DNA from: Hyaloscypha bicolor E
Taxonomy: Eukaryota > Ascomycota > Leotiomycetes > Helotiales > Hyaloscyphaceae
NCBI RefSeq assembly: GCF_002865645.1
Contig: NW_020194686.1
Span: 434,001-498,000 of the forward strand
Length of the DNA stretch: 64,000 nt
Reading direction: 5' to 3'
Part shown: in pieces, positions 12,905 through 26,479 of the stretch
How the letters are laid out: each line of letters starts with the position of its first letter
Numbering within the stretch: the first letter of the stretch is position 1
Made by a program: the position numbers and the translations under genes
The notes under the pieces: generated by a model
Seen by the model: only the letters and a program-made list of their open reading frames with translations
The model's database searches: none
Told to the model about the DNA's origin: nothing

Positions 12905-13165
12905 TATAACTATTTCTTTAAGAATTACATATATAATTATAGAACTCGAAATACGAAATATAATTATATAATCTCGTGTTTTATAAATAGCTTAATTAGT
13001 AAACTAGATTCTATTAGGCTTAATAAATTTAGAAATTATATATTAATATTATAATACTATAATTTTTATTTTTAAATAATAATAACTTTATTAATTTAAT
13101 ATAACTAGTATCTTATATTTATATAATAGTATTATATATTATTAGTAAATTAATACTAATTAATA
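12905..13165 (+). repeat. R2 dispersed repeat, copy b
   Basis: Aligns with the R2 copies at 6.5, 53.8 and 54.7 kb through CTATTTCTTTA(A/G)GAATTA, the TCTATTAGGCTTAATAAATT core and the TACTAATTAAT end. It lies directly beside the right edge of the first gene island. Confidence 0.65.
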
Positions 13166-16100
13166 TTATAATTTCCAGATATCTAATATTTGAAATATCT
13201 AGCTAAATATCTAAATATTTTCTAGATATATATAATATAACTACTTTATTAGAAAAATATATTAGAAAAGTACTAGAGATATTTAGAAAACTAAGCCTCT
13301 TTAGAACTAGTATATTATATAATATATATACTTTTTTATAGCTTCTTATATTCTAGTTTTTTTCTTCTTAGCTTTAAATTATTTTTATAAATTATAAATT
13401 ATTTTGCTTTTTAAGTCTTAAATATTATATTTATAATAGTATTTAAAGCTTACTTTCTTTAATCTTATAAAGAACTTTAAATAAACTAATTTAGAATAAT
13501 TAGAAATATAAATACTATTAAAATAATAGAATCTTAAAAATATAAGTAATAGATTTTAGAATAATAAAAATAAAAAGCTTTGAAATCTTTAGAGAAATCA
13601 GGTATTTATATTTTTATAAATATATATTAATAATATATTAGAAATTTCTTTAAAAATCCCGAAAATTAAAAAACTTTATATAAAAGCTATTTTTTAATTA
13701 AGTTCTAAAATTATAGATACTTATAAGCTAGTAATCTAATTATTATTTTTAAGTTCTATTTTATAATTTTATAGGCTCTCTTTCTCTCTCTCTCTTTATA
13801 TATATATATATATATATTAGTAATAAAACTATTAAAGAAAATATAATAAAAAATATATAATAAATTAATTTTCTAAAATATTATATAACTAGAAACTATA
13901 TTAACTTTTATTAAGACTTCTAGTAAAGCTTTTATTAATTTAGATTATTTTATTAATAGCTCTTTTCGAATTAAATATCTTATTAATATTACTAAAGAAT
14001 TTATAAATAAATATATAAAAATATTTTATTTTATTTTTATTTTAAAGCTTCTAAAAACTAATAATTATATTATTATTAGAAAATTATATAAATAGACTAA
14101 AGAGTTTAATACTTTACTTTTAGATATTAATATTATTATAAAAAGCTATTAGAAAAATATTTATAATTATAATAAAACTATTTTCGAAAATACTAAACTT
14201 TATAATACTAAATTCAAAAATAGTATTAAATACTATATATTTATAATAGATTAATTTATAATAGCTTTAGTTATTTCTATTTTATTTACTTTTATTATTT
14301 TTATAATTCTAACTATTTTAAATTTCTCTTTAAAGAATTCCGAACTATTTTTTATTTATTTCTATTTAAAATCTTCTATATTTTATAATTTTTTATTATT
14401 TTTAGAAATACTAGAATTCCTAAGCTTTTAGATTTAATTTTCTTTATTAAAGATTATATTATTTTTAATAACTAGCTAGTTCAAATTAAAAACAAGCTAT
14501 AAAGAAATACTAATTTATATTTCTAATAAATTTATAAATAATATTCTTATTTTAACTAATTTTTATATGAATAAAAATAATTCAAATTAGTATTATTAGT
14601 CTTTAAAGCTATATTTTTATTTAAAAAAGCTATATTCCAATTTTAATTAAATATTTCAGGAATTCTTTACTTTTTTTATAATTATTTATAAAAGATAATA
14701 TTAGTTTTTAAAATATTAAATATAAACTAAATAAAAAGCTTTTATTAAAGCTTTAGAGATTAGTATATATATATTATAATAATTTTTCTATTAATATTAT
14801 TTGCTTTATTTAATATTATATTATTAATAATTAATAAATTAAAGCTATATATAAAAAAACTAAAAAGTATAAAAAAGTAAAAGCTATTTTATTTAAGTTT
14901 ACTTCTAATATTATATTTTCTTATATTTTAAAAAAGAAAACTAAGAAATCTATATTAATTACTTTTATTAAATATATATTTTCTTATAAATATAAATAAT
15001 ATTTTATAAAAATTAAAGCCTTTTTAATTATTAAATACTATAATTATAATAAGTTTAGCTATTATATTAAATATAATAAGGAAATTAAATTAGGCTTAAT
15101 TCCTGTTTTACTAAAATATCTAGTTCCTATTCTAGTAAAGTATTTAAAGAATTCAGGCTCTAATTTTAGTATATAATTAGAAAACAAATACTTTTAAAAA
15201 AAGTTTCTATTTTAGGAATTTATAATATAAATTTAGTAAAAATTTTAATAATATTCTATACTATTAATATAAATAAATTAAGAATTAAGTTTTTTTTCTT
15301 ATTAATACTAGAACTAATAATTATACTTTTATTAATATAAAGCTTATTTAGTTTATAAAATAATTCTTAGAAATAGAATTATAACTTTTATTTATTTTAT
15401 ATTATATATAGTTTTAATAAAAAAACTAGTTAAATTTACTAAAAAATATATAGAAGTTTTATTTCTAATTAATAAATAAAATATTAATATATTTATAATA
15501 ATTTTAAGTTTTAGAATTTATAATATTATTCTTAATAGAAAATAAATTATATATATTAATATTCTAGTTAATTATAAAAAATATAAGCTTATATAGCTAA
15601 ATTTTTTTTTAAAAAAACCTAAATCTATATAATTTAATTATATTATTATATAAGGCATATAATAATAAGATATTATATAAGTAATTAAAGTAAAAAATAG
15701 AATTTAAAATAAAATATAGAATAAAATATAGAAGTATATTAATTCTAAGAACTAGTTCTTTATTAAGAAACTAATTAATACCTATTTCCTAAGCTTATAT
15801 ATCTTTATATATAGAAATACTAGTCCTAATTAGAGAATATAATCCCATATAAGTATTAGCCTAATTAGGCTACTAAATCTAGCTAGATACTTATTATTAA
15901 TATATATATTATATATTAGTATTACTTAATAATAGCTGGAAAAGTAATCTTATAGGAAATATTAAAAAGATATTAATTAATAAAATTCTATTATAAACTA
16001 TTTCTAGAAATCTATTATTTTTAAATAGTTTTTCTTTTTTTTAATTAATAAAAAAGAATTATATAAAACTATAAAAAAGAAGCTTTTCTAATCTAATTAA

Positions 16101-16202
16101 AATATAATATTCAAATAAAAGCTAAAGAAATAAGAAAAAGTTTTTAATAAAAAATAAATATTAGATTTAGTTATTCTTATTTTTATAATATTTAATTATA
16201 TA
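13166..16202. other. AT-rich RIP-decayed DNA, possible gag/protease remnant
   Basis: Densely stopped, A+T-dominated sequence. Around 15020-15070 the plus strand can be read as a degenerate zinc-knuckle-like string with Tyr in place of Cys. Near 15300 a protease-like hydrophobic block follows. Neither is conclusive. A (TA)n tract sits at about 13796-13815. No intact gene is present. Confidence 0.4.
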
Positions 16203-17903
16203 TATTATAAAACTAGATTTCTAGATTTAAAAAGCAAAATAGAATAGTTTTATTTCAAGAATTCTAAATTAAAAAGAAAAGCTTATAAATATAAGAGCTT
16301 TAGTATTCTAAATACTAGTTAGCTATATATATTATTATAGTTATATAATATTAAATTTACTAGTAAAGTAATAAAGTATAATATTATTTTTATTTTTAGA
16401 AAAGCTTATTTCAAATACTTTTAGATTAAAAAACAAGTTCTTTATAACTTATAAATTATATAATTTCATATATTCTTATATATTCCATTTCTAATATACT
16501 AGTTCTTCTAAATCTGAATCTAAATTAGAATTAGAGCTATAAGATCTAATTAAAATATTAAAATTATAGCTATTATTAGAATTATAGCTATTAGAATTAT
16601 TAACTATATAAATTCTAACTTTTCTATTATTTTTATTTATTATAATCTTTAATTCTAGTAAAAATGTCTTTTTCTTATATAGTTTAATATTTATTATTTC
16701 TATAATATATATATTTGCCTTATTTTTAAAATAGTTAATATTTTATTAAACTTATAAAATATATTTGCCTTATTTTTAAAATAGTTAATATTTTATTAAA
16801 CTTATAAAATATATTTAATTATTTATATAAAAGAAAAAGAAGAAATATAAAGAAAAGTATTATAAAGAAAAGAATTATAAAGGCTTAATAATTATATTAA
16901 TAGTATTAATAATTAATATATTTATAATATTATTTTTATTTAAATAATAAGGCTTTTTTCTAGAATTATAATATTTAGCTAGCTATTATATTATTTTAAT
17001 AAACTTAATATAACTTTAAAAAAGATTTAATTATTATATTAGTTTATTTTAATTATAATATTAAGTTTTTAATAGAAAACTATAATCTTATTAATATTAT
17101 TCTAGTTTTATTTATATATCTTATATAGAATTTATTTAAATTTAGCTATAAAAGTATAAAGCGAATTAGTATTTTATTTAAGAAAATATAGCTTATTTTT
17201 TATTTCCTATATTTTATTTGAATTTAAATAAATATAAGAAAGTTAATTAAGAATTAAGAAATAAAACTAGCTTTAATTATCTTTAGTTTAAAAAAGCTAA
17301 AAAAGAATTATTATTTAAATATAATAGAACTAAATAGTAGTATTACTAATAGCTTTATTATTAACTTATAGCTTGGCCTTAATTAATAGAAACCGGGTAT
17401 TAAACTTATAAATTTAGTTATTAAATTTTTTGAGATATAAAAAAATAAATTTTAGTTTTATATTTATAAAAAAAAGCAAATTAATAAGAAAATAAACTTA
17501 TTATTTTATTACTAAAAGACTTTAGCTTACTTTTATATCTTTATTTAAAGCTTAGTAATTATATTAGTAATCTGGATTTATAAAGGTTATTTTATAATTT
17601 TATAATTTTAAGTAAAAAAGAATCTAATAAGCTTTTAATTTTTCTAGTAAATATATAATTCTATAATTATATATATTAATAGTTTTATTTTCTTTATAGA
17701 AGTAAGAATAAATTTAGAATAATATTATAAAATCGGGTTTCTGGATTTAGAAAATAAATAAAATAGCTTTTAATTTAAGAACTCTAAACTAAAAAGAAAA
17801 GCTCTAAATATGGAAGCTTTAGTATTTTAAATACTAGCTAGCTATATATATTATTATAGTTATATAATACTAAATTTACTAATAAAATAATAGAATATAA
17901 TAA
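16203..17903 (+). mobile_element. Possible short LTR-type element bounded by 180-bp direct repeats
   Basis: The segments 16203-16384 and 17723-17903 are direct repeats. They share AAAAAGAAAAGCT, GAGCTTTAGTATT-like and TAGCTATATATATTATTATAG blocks with only C/T and G/A differences. The interior of about 1.34 kb has no detectable coding sequence and holds an exact 50-bp tandem duplication. The arrangement fits a non-autonomous LTR element decayed by RIP. No primer-binding site or polypurine tract could be confirmed. Confidence 0.45.
16711..16810. repeat. Exact tandem duplication, 2 x 50 bp
   Basis: The 50-bp unit starting ATATTTGCCTTATTTTT at 16711-16760 is repeated without a single change at 16761-16810. 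Perfect identity in otherwise heavily mutated DNA suggests the duplication arose after most RIP in this block. Confidence 0.95.
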
Positions 17904-18206
17904 ATTAATACTAAAATTTATTTTATTAATTAATAATATTATTTTTAAAATTATTATTTATTTAGAAATTATTAATATAAATCTAGTTATAATTTTAGAA
18001 CTTATAATAATTATATTTAAAAATTATATTATATATATAAAAATTATATTATATATATAAAAATTATATTATATATATAAAAATTATATTATATATATAA
18101 AAAACTCGAATATTATTTATAAAAATATATATTAAAGAAATAAAAAGCTAAAAAAGCTCGATTTGGAAATAGAAATATTAATTATTTTAGATCTCGAAAT
18201 TTCTAT
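17904..18206 (+). repeat. R1 long repeat, copy (ii), left fragment
   Basis: Aligns with 56.71-56.99 kb (TAATAAATTAATA-TAAAAT, GAAATTATTAATATAAA, ATATATATTAAAGAAATAA). It ends at TCTAT, the left target duplication of the gypsy element that begins at 18207. It contains four exact copies of a 20-bp unit (18021-18100) absent from the 56.8-kb copy. Confidence 0.75.
18021..18100. repeat. Tandem repeat, 4 x 20 bp
   Basis: The unit AAATTATATTATATATATAA is repeated four times without error. It contains no G or C. Confidence 0.97.
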
Positions 18207-18540
18207 TATTATAATTCTATATTTTATTTTATCTAGTATCTAGTATTTAGTATTCTAGTCTAATATCTAATATCTGGATATCTAATATCTGGATATCTAA
18301 TATCTGGATATCTAATATCTGAGATTATATAATAGTTATATATAATAAAACTAAAAGAAGCTATATTTTAGAAAATTTAGAATACTAAATTCTATTAGAC
18401 CGAGTTATAAGCAAGGAACTATAAATATTTAAAGAATCTTAATTCGAGATTTTTTTAATTTTTTTTAGCTTAGTTTTCTTAATAAATAATTCTTTTATAA
18501 ATACCTTATTTATAGACTTTTTTTTTATAGGGCTATAATA
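18207..18540 (+). repeat. 5' LTR of the chromodomain gypsy element
   Basis: Matches 23279-23561. It holds a tandem run of about four ATCTAATATCTGGAT units (18260-18325) that is shorter in the other LTR. Differences between the two LTRs are mostly RIP-type transitions. Confidence 0.8.
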
Positions 18541-21500
18541 TTAAATTAAGCTTATTCTTTTTATCTAGAAAAGCTTTAAAATATTTCTCTTAAAATAATT
18601 ATTTATTTCTAAAGAATAATTCCCTATATATAAATTATATATATCTAATATCTTTAATATAGCCTCTTATATTAAAAGCTCTTCTAAAGGTTTTTATTTA
18701 TATCCTATAATTTTACTTTTTATATCTAATACTAAAAATACTTTTAAAATAGAATCTTTTATTTTAAAAAAATCTCTTATTTTATTTAATATTTATTCTA
18801 ATATATTTATATTATAATAAGCCTAAATTGAGATCCAAATAAATATCTAAATTAATTATATAATCCTAAATAGCTTAGCTATTAGTCTAGTTTACTTATT
18901 TAATATAAAAAAGATTTCCCGAAAATATTCTATTAATAAAAGTTATATTTCGAATAATAAATATTTTTAATTTAAATATTATAATATAATATCTAATTCT
19001 CTAATTTCTTTTATTAAATAAATATATTTAGCTAGAAAAGTCCCTAAATATAATAAGTCCCGTTTTATAAAAATTCTGCATTTCTTAAAGTTTAATAATA
19101 ATAAAAACCTAATCTATAATTATTAATAAATTCAGATTATTAATAAATTTAAAATTAATATAGATTATTATATAAATAAAAATATTTATATATATTATAT
19201 TTAATATAAGTCTAATATTATTAATTATTTTAGTAAATATTTTATTAACTTTTATTATATATATAAAACTAGATATAAATATAAGAAGCTATAAATAAAT
19301 AAGGTTTAGATTTTTTATAAATTCAAAATTAAGTTTATTTATTTAGTAAATAAAGCTTAGATTTATTTATAGAACTATTTTAATAAGCTATATAATAAGC
19401 TAATATTCTCTTTTTAAAAAATAACTTATAAGCTAATATTATTCTATTTATATATTTCATAATCTATATTATATAGCTTTATTAGTTAATTCCGAAATAA
19501 AAGTATTATAGACTTATAAAAGCTTTAGAAAATATATTAAAGCTTAAATTATTATTACTATTTCTAAGCTCTATATAATAACTTCTTATATCTTTATATT
19601 AGCTCGAATATTCCCGACTATTAATAAGCTAGCTATTAAAAGAAAAGGTATTCCTGCTTTAATCTTAATTTATTTTAATTATTTTTAGACTAATTATATA
19701 ATTCGTAACTATTTAGTATTAAAGTATATTATTAATATTAAAGAATTAGAAAAAGATAATAAGCTTATAAAGGCTAATATAAATAATTTATTAGAAAACG
19801 AGAATATTTAGAATAAGATTCTTTTTTAGGTAAACTTGGAATTAATTTTATAAAAATTAATTTAGACTAGTTAATAAAAGAGCTATATTTAACTATATCT
19901 TATAGTTTATTTTATAATAAATATTTAATTAATATCTCTTTTTTTACTAATTCTAGAATAAATAATTTTATATTTATTAATATTTTTCTTATTTTAAATA
20001 TTATTACTTTCTTTAATCTCAAATTCTAATATTTATCTAAGTCTATTAGTATTAAGAAATATAATAGTAAACTAGAAATCCGTATTATTTATTTTTTAAG
20101 AATATATCTTATTATTAACTAGAAATAATAATATAATATTTCTTTATTAATTCTTAAGCTTAAATCTTATAACTTTATTCTTAATTATAAATAGCTAAAA
20201 TACTTTAATTTATTTCTTAATATCTAAAACTAATATTTAATATAGCTCGAGATTCTTTTTCTATTACTTTCGGTTATATAAGAGATTCTTCTATTTTAAA
20301 AGGCTTTATTTCTTATTTCGAGATTTATTTTTTATTTTAATTATTAAATAAATATTAAAACTAGAGATTATATATTTAATAAGAAGAACTAATAATAAGT
20401 TACTAGAAAATAAACTTATATTAAGAACTATAATATAGAAAATAATTTTATTACTAACTTTTTTCTATATATTAGCTTTATTAATAATATTATTTCTAAA
20501 TATAATTTTATTAATTCCGAATTAGATCCGAATAAAGAATCTAAACTAGTATTAATTACTTTTATTTCTTAGAAACTAAAGATTATATATTTCTATAATA
20601 AGATATTTAAAATAGCTATTACTAAATAAAAAACTCTTTAGCTAATATTATTTATTTTATAAATACTTTATACTAAAAGAAACTATATAAAAAAAGAAAG
20701 CTAGTAAAAGCCTTTATTATAAGCTTCTATAAAATTAATAGTCTCTTTAAAGAATAAAAAAAGTTCTTTTTAGAAATTAATATTAAAAACTTTATTATTT
20801 CTAAATAATATACTAAGTTTAATAATATCTTTTTTAAGAAAGCTTCTAATATTTTATTTCTTTATTAATTATATAATTATAAGATATAATTAGAAAGGGA
20901 AATAGAAAAATATCTGAGATATAGCCCTTTATATAAAATAATAATAGTAGAATTAAAAGCTTAATTAGATTACTTATAAGAACTATTATTTTCTCTCTTT
21001 TATTAATAAGACTTTAGCTAGAATTAGCTAGGCCAAAATATTTATAAAGCTTAATATTTATTAGGCTTTTTACTAAATTTATATAAATCCTAAATTAAAA
21101 GAATTAATAATATTTTATTTTAATAATATTCTTATTTATTCTAATAATAAATTAGAATATAAACTCTATATAAAAAAAGTTCTTTAGTATCTTTAAGATA
21201 TAAGCTTATAAGCAGATATTAAAAAATATAAATTTTATATTATATATATGAAATAGTTTAGTTTTATTATTTCTATAAATAATATTAAAATTAATTCTAA
21301 TAAAGTTATTCTATTATTATAATTCTAAATAATAAATAATAAATAAAACTAATATCTCAAATAGTATTATTACTAGTATTTCCTTCTAATAATATAAGAA
21401 TAAGTAATATCTCGTAATATTTTTCTTAAAAATAATAGTATTTATAAAATATAATTATAAGATATATAATAAGAAATATTTACTATTATATAATCTTTAA

Positions 21501-23278
21501 ATTAATAATATTTCTAACTTTAAAGAATTATTTATTAAATTTAGATTTATATAAACTATTATATATTAGAATACTTTATAATAATAAAAAAGCTTATAAA
21601 CTAAATAAGCTAAAGCCTTAATTAAATACTATTTTATTATCTAATATATTAAAATAATAAAGTTATATAATAGAATAAAATAAAAGAGAAATACTATATT
21701 AAAGTTAACTTTTTTTCTCTTTTTTAAAAATAATAATAATAATTTTAATAAAATAAATAATTTAGTTAAATAAATCTTATAAAATAACTATAAAGCCTTT
21801 TATAAGCAGGCCAAGCGGAATAATACTAACTTTATTATAAAAAATAGATTATTACTATATTATAAATAATTTATAATACTAAAAGAATAGTTATATATAG
21901 ATTTGATTTATAAGACTTATAACTAAGTATCTATAATATATTCTAGTAAAAATAAAATATATAAGCTATTATAGTTATAATATTACTAGAAAAATATATT
22001 ATATAATATTATTTAATATATTTATAATTATTATTTATATAAATAAACAAATATTTCAAGAAATAAAACCTTTACTTTATTTTATTTTTTACTAGTTCCG
22101 AACTATTTATAATAATATATTATAATAGATTTCAAATTAATATCTGGCTCGAAATCCGGCTATAATATTATATATATTATAATTAACTAATTAAGTAAAT
22201 AAGCCATTTCTATATCTTATTATAAAATAATTATAATAAAGAATATAATAAAAATATTTTTTAAACTATTTATTATTATTATTATTATTATTAGTATAGT
22301 TTTCTAACTTCTATTATTTCTAATTATAGTTTATAATTTATATTAGTATTTTAAACAAATTTAATAGAATTCTAAATATAAAATTAAAGCTATTAATAAT
22401 ATATTATTTATAAACTAATAAATAGATGGAAATTATAAATTAATATATTAATTAATAATTATATCTATATATTATATATTATTAAAATAACTAGAATAAA
22501 TATTTATTAATAATTAATTATATTTAATTTAAAAAAAATTTATATAGTTCTATTAGTATATTTTTATATAAACTCTTTAATAATAGGCTTTTATAAACCT
22601 TTTTTAACTAATTAACTCTAATAATTATATCCCAAAATAAAATAAAGGCTTAATAAATTATTAATTAAATAGAGAATATTATAAAAAGAAAGAAATATAC
22701 TAATACTAAATATTATTTTATAGATTTTAAAATAGGAAATAAAATATATATATTAATAAAGAAATAAAAGATATAATATCCTAATTATAAGCTAGATTAC
22801 TAAATAGCCGGGCCTTATCTAATTCTATATTAAATTAGTAATTCTTATAAAATTAAATTACCTAAAAGTATTAAATTTTATAATATATTCTCTTTAAACT
22901 ATTTATATAAAACTATTAATAATCTATTATCTGGCCAGAAAAACGAATTATTATTATTAATTCAAATAATAATAAACTAAGAATATAAAGTATAAAATAT
23001 TCTAATATTAAAAATAAAATAGAATAAGCTCTTATATAGAATTAGTTAGATTAGATATAATAAAAACCTTAACTAGTATCCGGCTTCTAATCTGATTTTT
23101 TTTTTATAAGCTATAAGACTATTATTTAACTAATTAATAATAACTAAATCTACTAAAAAGACTAATTAACTAGATATAAGTCTAGGAAAATAAAATAGAA
23201 AACTATAATAATTTAAATAATAATTCTATAATACTTATTTATTTAAAAATAAGCTTTTTCTAAAAATAAAAAATATAA

Positions 23279-23561
23279 TTTTATAATTTTATATTTTATC
23301 TAGTCTAATATCTAATATCTAGTATCTAGATATCTAGTATCTGAGATTATATAATAGTTATATATAATAAAGCTAAAAAAAGCTATATTCTAGAAAATCT
23401 AAAATACTAAGCCTTATTAGATCGAGCTATAAATAAGAAACTATAAATATTTAAAAGATCTTAATTCGAGATTTTTTTTTAATTTTTTTAGCTTAGTTTT
23501 CTTAATAAATAGTTCTTTTATAAGTGCCTTATTTATAGGCTTTTTTTATAGAGCTCTAATA
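23279..23561 (+). repeat. 3' LTR of the chromodomain gypsy element
   Basis: Partner of 18207-18540, ending GCTCTAATA directly before the CTTAT target duplication. The start is placed by alignment and is uncertain by a few bases. Confidence 0.78.
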
Positions 23562-24192
23562 CTTATAATTTTAATAAATATATTAATAATATTTATATAT
23601 AATATATTATTAATGTTAAAAATAATAAAATTAAAAATAATAAAATTAAAAATAATAAAATTAAAAATAATAAAATTAAAAATAATAAAATTAAAAATAA
23701 TAAAATTAAAAATAATAAAATCAAAAATAATAAAATTAAAAATAATAAAAATAAATTAAAAACTAATATTTTTAAAACTTTATTAATAGAAATAAATAAA
23801 AGAAAAAAATATTATTCAGCTTTCTATTTTATTTTTATTAATTACTTTTTAATTACTTTTATTATTTTTATTTCTATTACTTCTATAATTAATATTCTTA
23901 TAAATAATTATTTTTTAATATTATATATTAAATAATAAATAAAAGATATTTAAATATTTATAATTAATATTAGAGTTTTTAGATTTTTAATTATAAATTC
24001 TAACTAATTTTAAGCTTTATAATAAACTAATAATAGTATTAAATTTATATTTTCTATTAAATTTTTAATAATAAAAATACTAATTAAATAAATATAATTC
24101 TATATTATATTTATAAAAATTCTATTTCTATTTAGCTTAATTAATATAAATAAGCTAGAGATTTGTTTTAATTTTTATTATAATAATAAATA
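23562..24192 (+). repeat. R1 long repeat, copy (ii), right fragment
   Basis: Continues the R1 sequence interrupted at 18206. It aligns with 56.97-57.63 kb (CTTATAATTTTAATAAAT, TTTATTAATAGAAATAAATAA, AATATAAATAAGCTAGAGAT). It stops where the Helitron hairpin begins at 24193. It carries an expanded 15-bp minisatellite not seen in the other copies. Confidence 0.75.
23616..23750. repeat. Minisatellite, 9 x 15 bp
   Basis: Nine head-to-tail copies of TTAAAAATAATAAAA, one with a single T to C difference (near 23722). The homologous R1 position at 57.05 kb has only a short irregular AATAATAA run, so the array expanded in this copy. Confidence 0.95.
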
Positions 24193-24275
24193 CGAGTTTA
24201 GGGCCGCTTTACTAAAATTATTATTAGTAGCCCTATATAAGCTTCGGAACTAGTAATAATTTTATTCTAAACTCG
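24193..24275 (-). other. Helitron 3'-terminal hairpin (old copy)
   Basis: CGAGTTTAG...CTAAACTCG and ACTAAAATTATTA...TAGTAATAATTTT are inverted within 83 nt, with a second inner stem. A subterminal 3' hairpin is a diagnostic Helitron trait. The same structure, less decayed, is at 25306-25388. Confidence 0.8.
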
Positions 24276-25305
24276 TTTTAAATAGAATTAGAATATAATA
24301 AAGACTTTTAGCTAAGTATATAAATTAAATATAAACTCTTTATAAATAGTATAAAAAGAAAAATAGCTTATAAATATATAAAGTTAGTTATAAGTAAATT
24401 AAAAGCTAAATAAAACCTTATAATATTTCTGGATATATTATATTAGAAAATAAAAAAATATAAAGCTCTATTTATAAAATTACTTATAAGGCCGCTATAT
24501 GAAATTAGTTATAAGAAAAGACTAGTAATTATAAATCTATTCCTATTACCTTAAATAACTAGCCTTATAACTTATTAATAGTTATTATAAAGAATAAAGT
24601 AAATAGAAACTACTTATAGAAAAGTATAAAAGATAATTACTAATCTATAGATTAGAGCTTAATCTATAAAATTATTTATAATTAGCTATTAAAGTTATTA
24701 TCTAATAGTTATACCTAAATTAAGAACTTCTTAAAGCTATATATTAATATCTATAACTCATTATAAAGCCCTTTCTATAAATAGAGATTTTATAAGAATA
24801 TTATAAATATACTAATTTTAAATTATAGTTTAGAAAGAAATAGATCTAGTAAATAAATACTTTATAAAACCTCTAGAGGTAATTTAATAATCTCAGGATT
24901 TGCTTTATTTATATTAGTTAAATCTATTATAAAATATATTCGTTTCTGGCTAGAAAATATATCTAGAATTATTTAATTAAGTTTATAAACTATATTATTT
25001 AGGGTTAATAGAATTACTTATTTACTAAAAGCCTAGTAATTATATAGGGCCTATAAAAATTACTTTTATAAATAGATATAATTAATTAGGTCTATAACTA
25101 ACTAGATATATAAAATAAAAAATAAAAATATAATTTATCTATTTAAAAACGGGTTATATAATAAACTACTAATCTAGTCTATAAAATCCTATTTGAATAA
25201 GTTATTATAGACTCATATATTAATTTATAATAATAACTAATAAAGCTATAGTCAGATTTATATTTATTATAAATAAGTCCGTATTATATTAGCTTATAAA
25301 CTATA
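24193..25305 (-). mobile_element. Older Helitron, 3' part (separated from its body at 30453-36420)
   Basis: This 1.1-kb piece is homologous to the 3' terminal 1.1 kb of the Helitron at 25306-30452 but far more heavily RIP-mutated. It begins (element 3' end, left side) with the family's 83-nt hairpin. It stops at the position equivalent to 26427 in the younger copy. The sequence resumes at 30453, so the younger copy sits inside this element. Confidence 0.82.
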
Positions 25306-25388
25306 CGAGTTTAGGGCCGCTTTACTAAAATTATTACTAGCGGCCCTATATAAGCTCCGGGGCTAGTAATAATTTTGCCCTAAACTCG
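25306..25388 (-). other. Helitron 3'-terminal hairpin (young copy)
   Basis: The outer stem CGAGTTTAGGGC pairs with GCCCTAAACTCG. The inner stem ACTAAAATTATTACTAG pairs with CTAGTAATAATTTT. Length is the same as in the older copy at 24193-24275. Confidence 0.85.
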
Positions 25389-26479
25389 TTCCGAATAGGT
25401 TTGGAATATAATAAAGGCTTTTAGCTAAGTATATAAATCAGGTACGGATTCTTTATAGATCCTTTATAGATAGTATAAGAAGGAAAATAGCCCGTAAGTA
25501 AGTCAAAAGCTAAGCAAGACCTTATAATATTTCTGGGTATACTATATTACTCGTATGGTCTATATTAGGAAATAAAAGAATATAAAGCCCTGCCTATAAG
25601 GTTACCTATAAGGCCGCTATATAGAACTGGCTGTAAGAAAAGACCGGCGACCGTAAATCCACTCCTACTACCTTAAACAACTAGCCTTATAACTTATTAA
25701 TAGTTATTACAAAGGATAAAACAAGTAGAAACTACTTATAGGAGAGTATAAAAGATAGTTACTAATTCATAGACTAGAACTTGATCTATAGAATCGTCTA
25801 TAACTGGCCGTTAAAGTCGCTATCCAGTAGCCGTATCCGAATTAAGAATCTCCTAAAGCTATATATTAATATCTATAACCCGTTATAAAGCCCTTCCTAT
25901 AGACAGAGATTCTATAAGAGTATTATAGGTATACCAATCTTGAGTTATAGCTTGGAAAGGGATAGACCCGGTAAACAGATATTTTATAAGATCTCTAGAG
26001 GTAATTCTATAATCTCAGGATCTGTCTTATTTATATTAGCCGAATTTACTATAAAATATATCCGTTTCTGGCCAGGAAATATATTCAGGATTATTTGATT
26101 AAGCTTATAGACTATATTATTCAGGATTAATAGGATTATTTATCTGCTAAAGGCCTAGTAATTATATAGGGCCTATAAAAGTCGCTCTTATAGGTAGATA
26201 TAATTAATCAGGTCCGTAACTAACTGGGTATATAGAATAAAAGGCGGGAGTATAATCTACCTATTTAAAGACAGGTTATATAGCAGACTACTAATCCAGT
26301 TTACAAAATCCTGTTCGGACAGGTTATTATAGACCCGTATATTAATCCGTAATAATAACTAATAGAGCTATAGCCAGATCTATATCTACTATAAGTAGGC
26401 CCGTACCGTATTAGCCTGCAAACCATATAGGACTACTAGTAAAATCTGGGCAAAGTTCCCTCTGAGAATTACAGATATT

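Larger units (their letters stand above)
18207..23561 (+). mobile_element. RIP-decayed chromodomain Ty3/gypsy retrotransposon, complete with both LTRs
   Basis: Left LTR about 18207-18540 and right LTR about 23279-23561. They share an ATCTAATATCTGGAT-type repeat section, GAGATTATATAATAGTTATA and the end CTNTAATA. The reverse transcriptase on the plus strand lies near 21050-21330 (YFNNILIYS in place of YFDDILIYS, then a FIIST-like block). A chromodomain lies near 22970-23105 (EYKV-ILI-like start, RISWIRY-like middle, YPASNL end), which places it among chromoviruses. The 5-bp flanks TCTAT (18202-18206) and CTTAT (23562-23566) both derive from CCTAT, seen once in the empty R1 copy at about 56.97 kb. 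All frames are broken by TAG or TAA. Confidence 0.88.

Noticed and set aside
15020..15070. Gag-type CCHC zinc knuckle with Cys changed to Tyr
   Set aside because: Spacing fits only partly: the last Cys position reads Asn, which RIP cannot produce from Cys. Kept as a possibility only.
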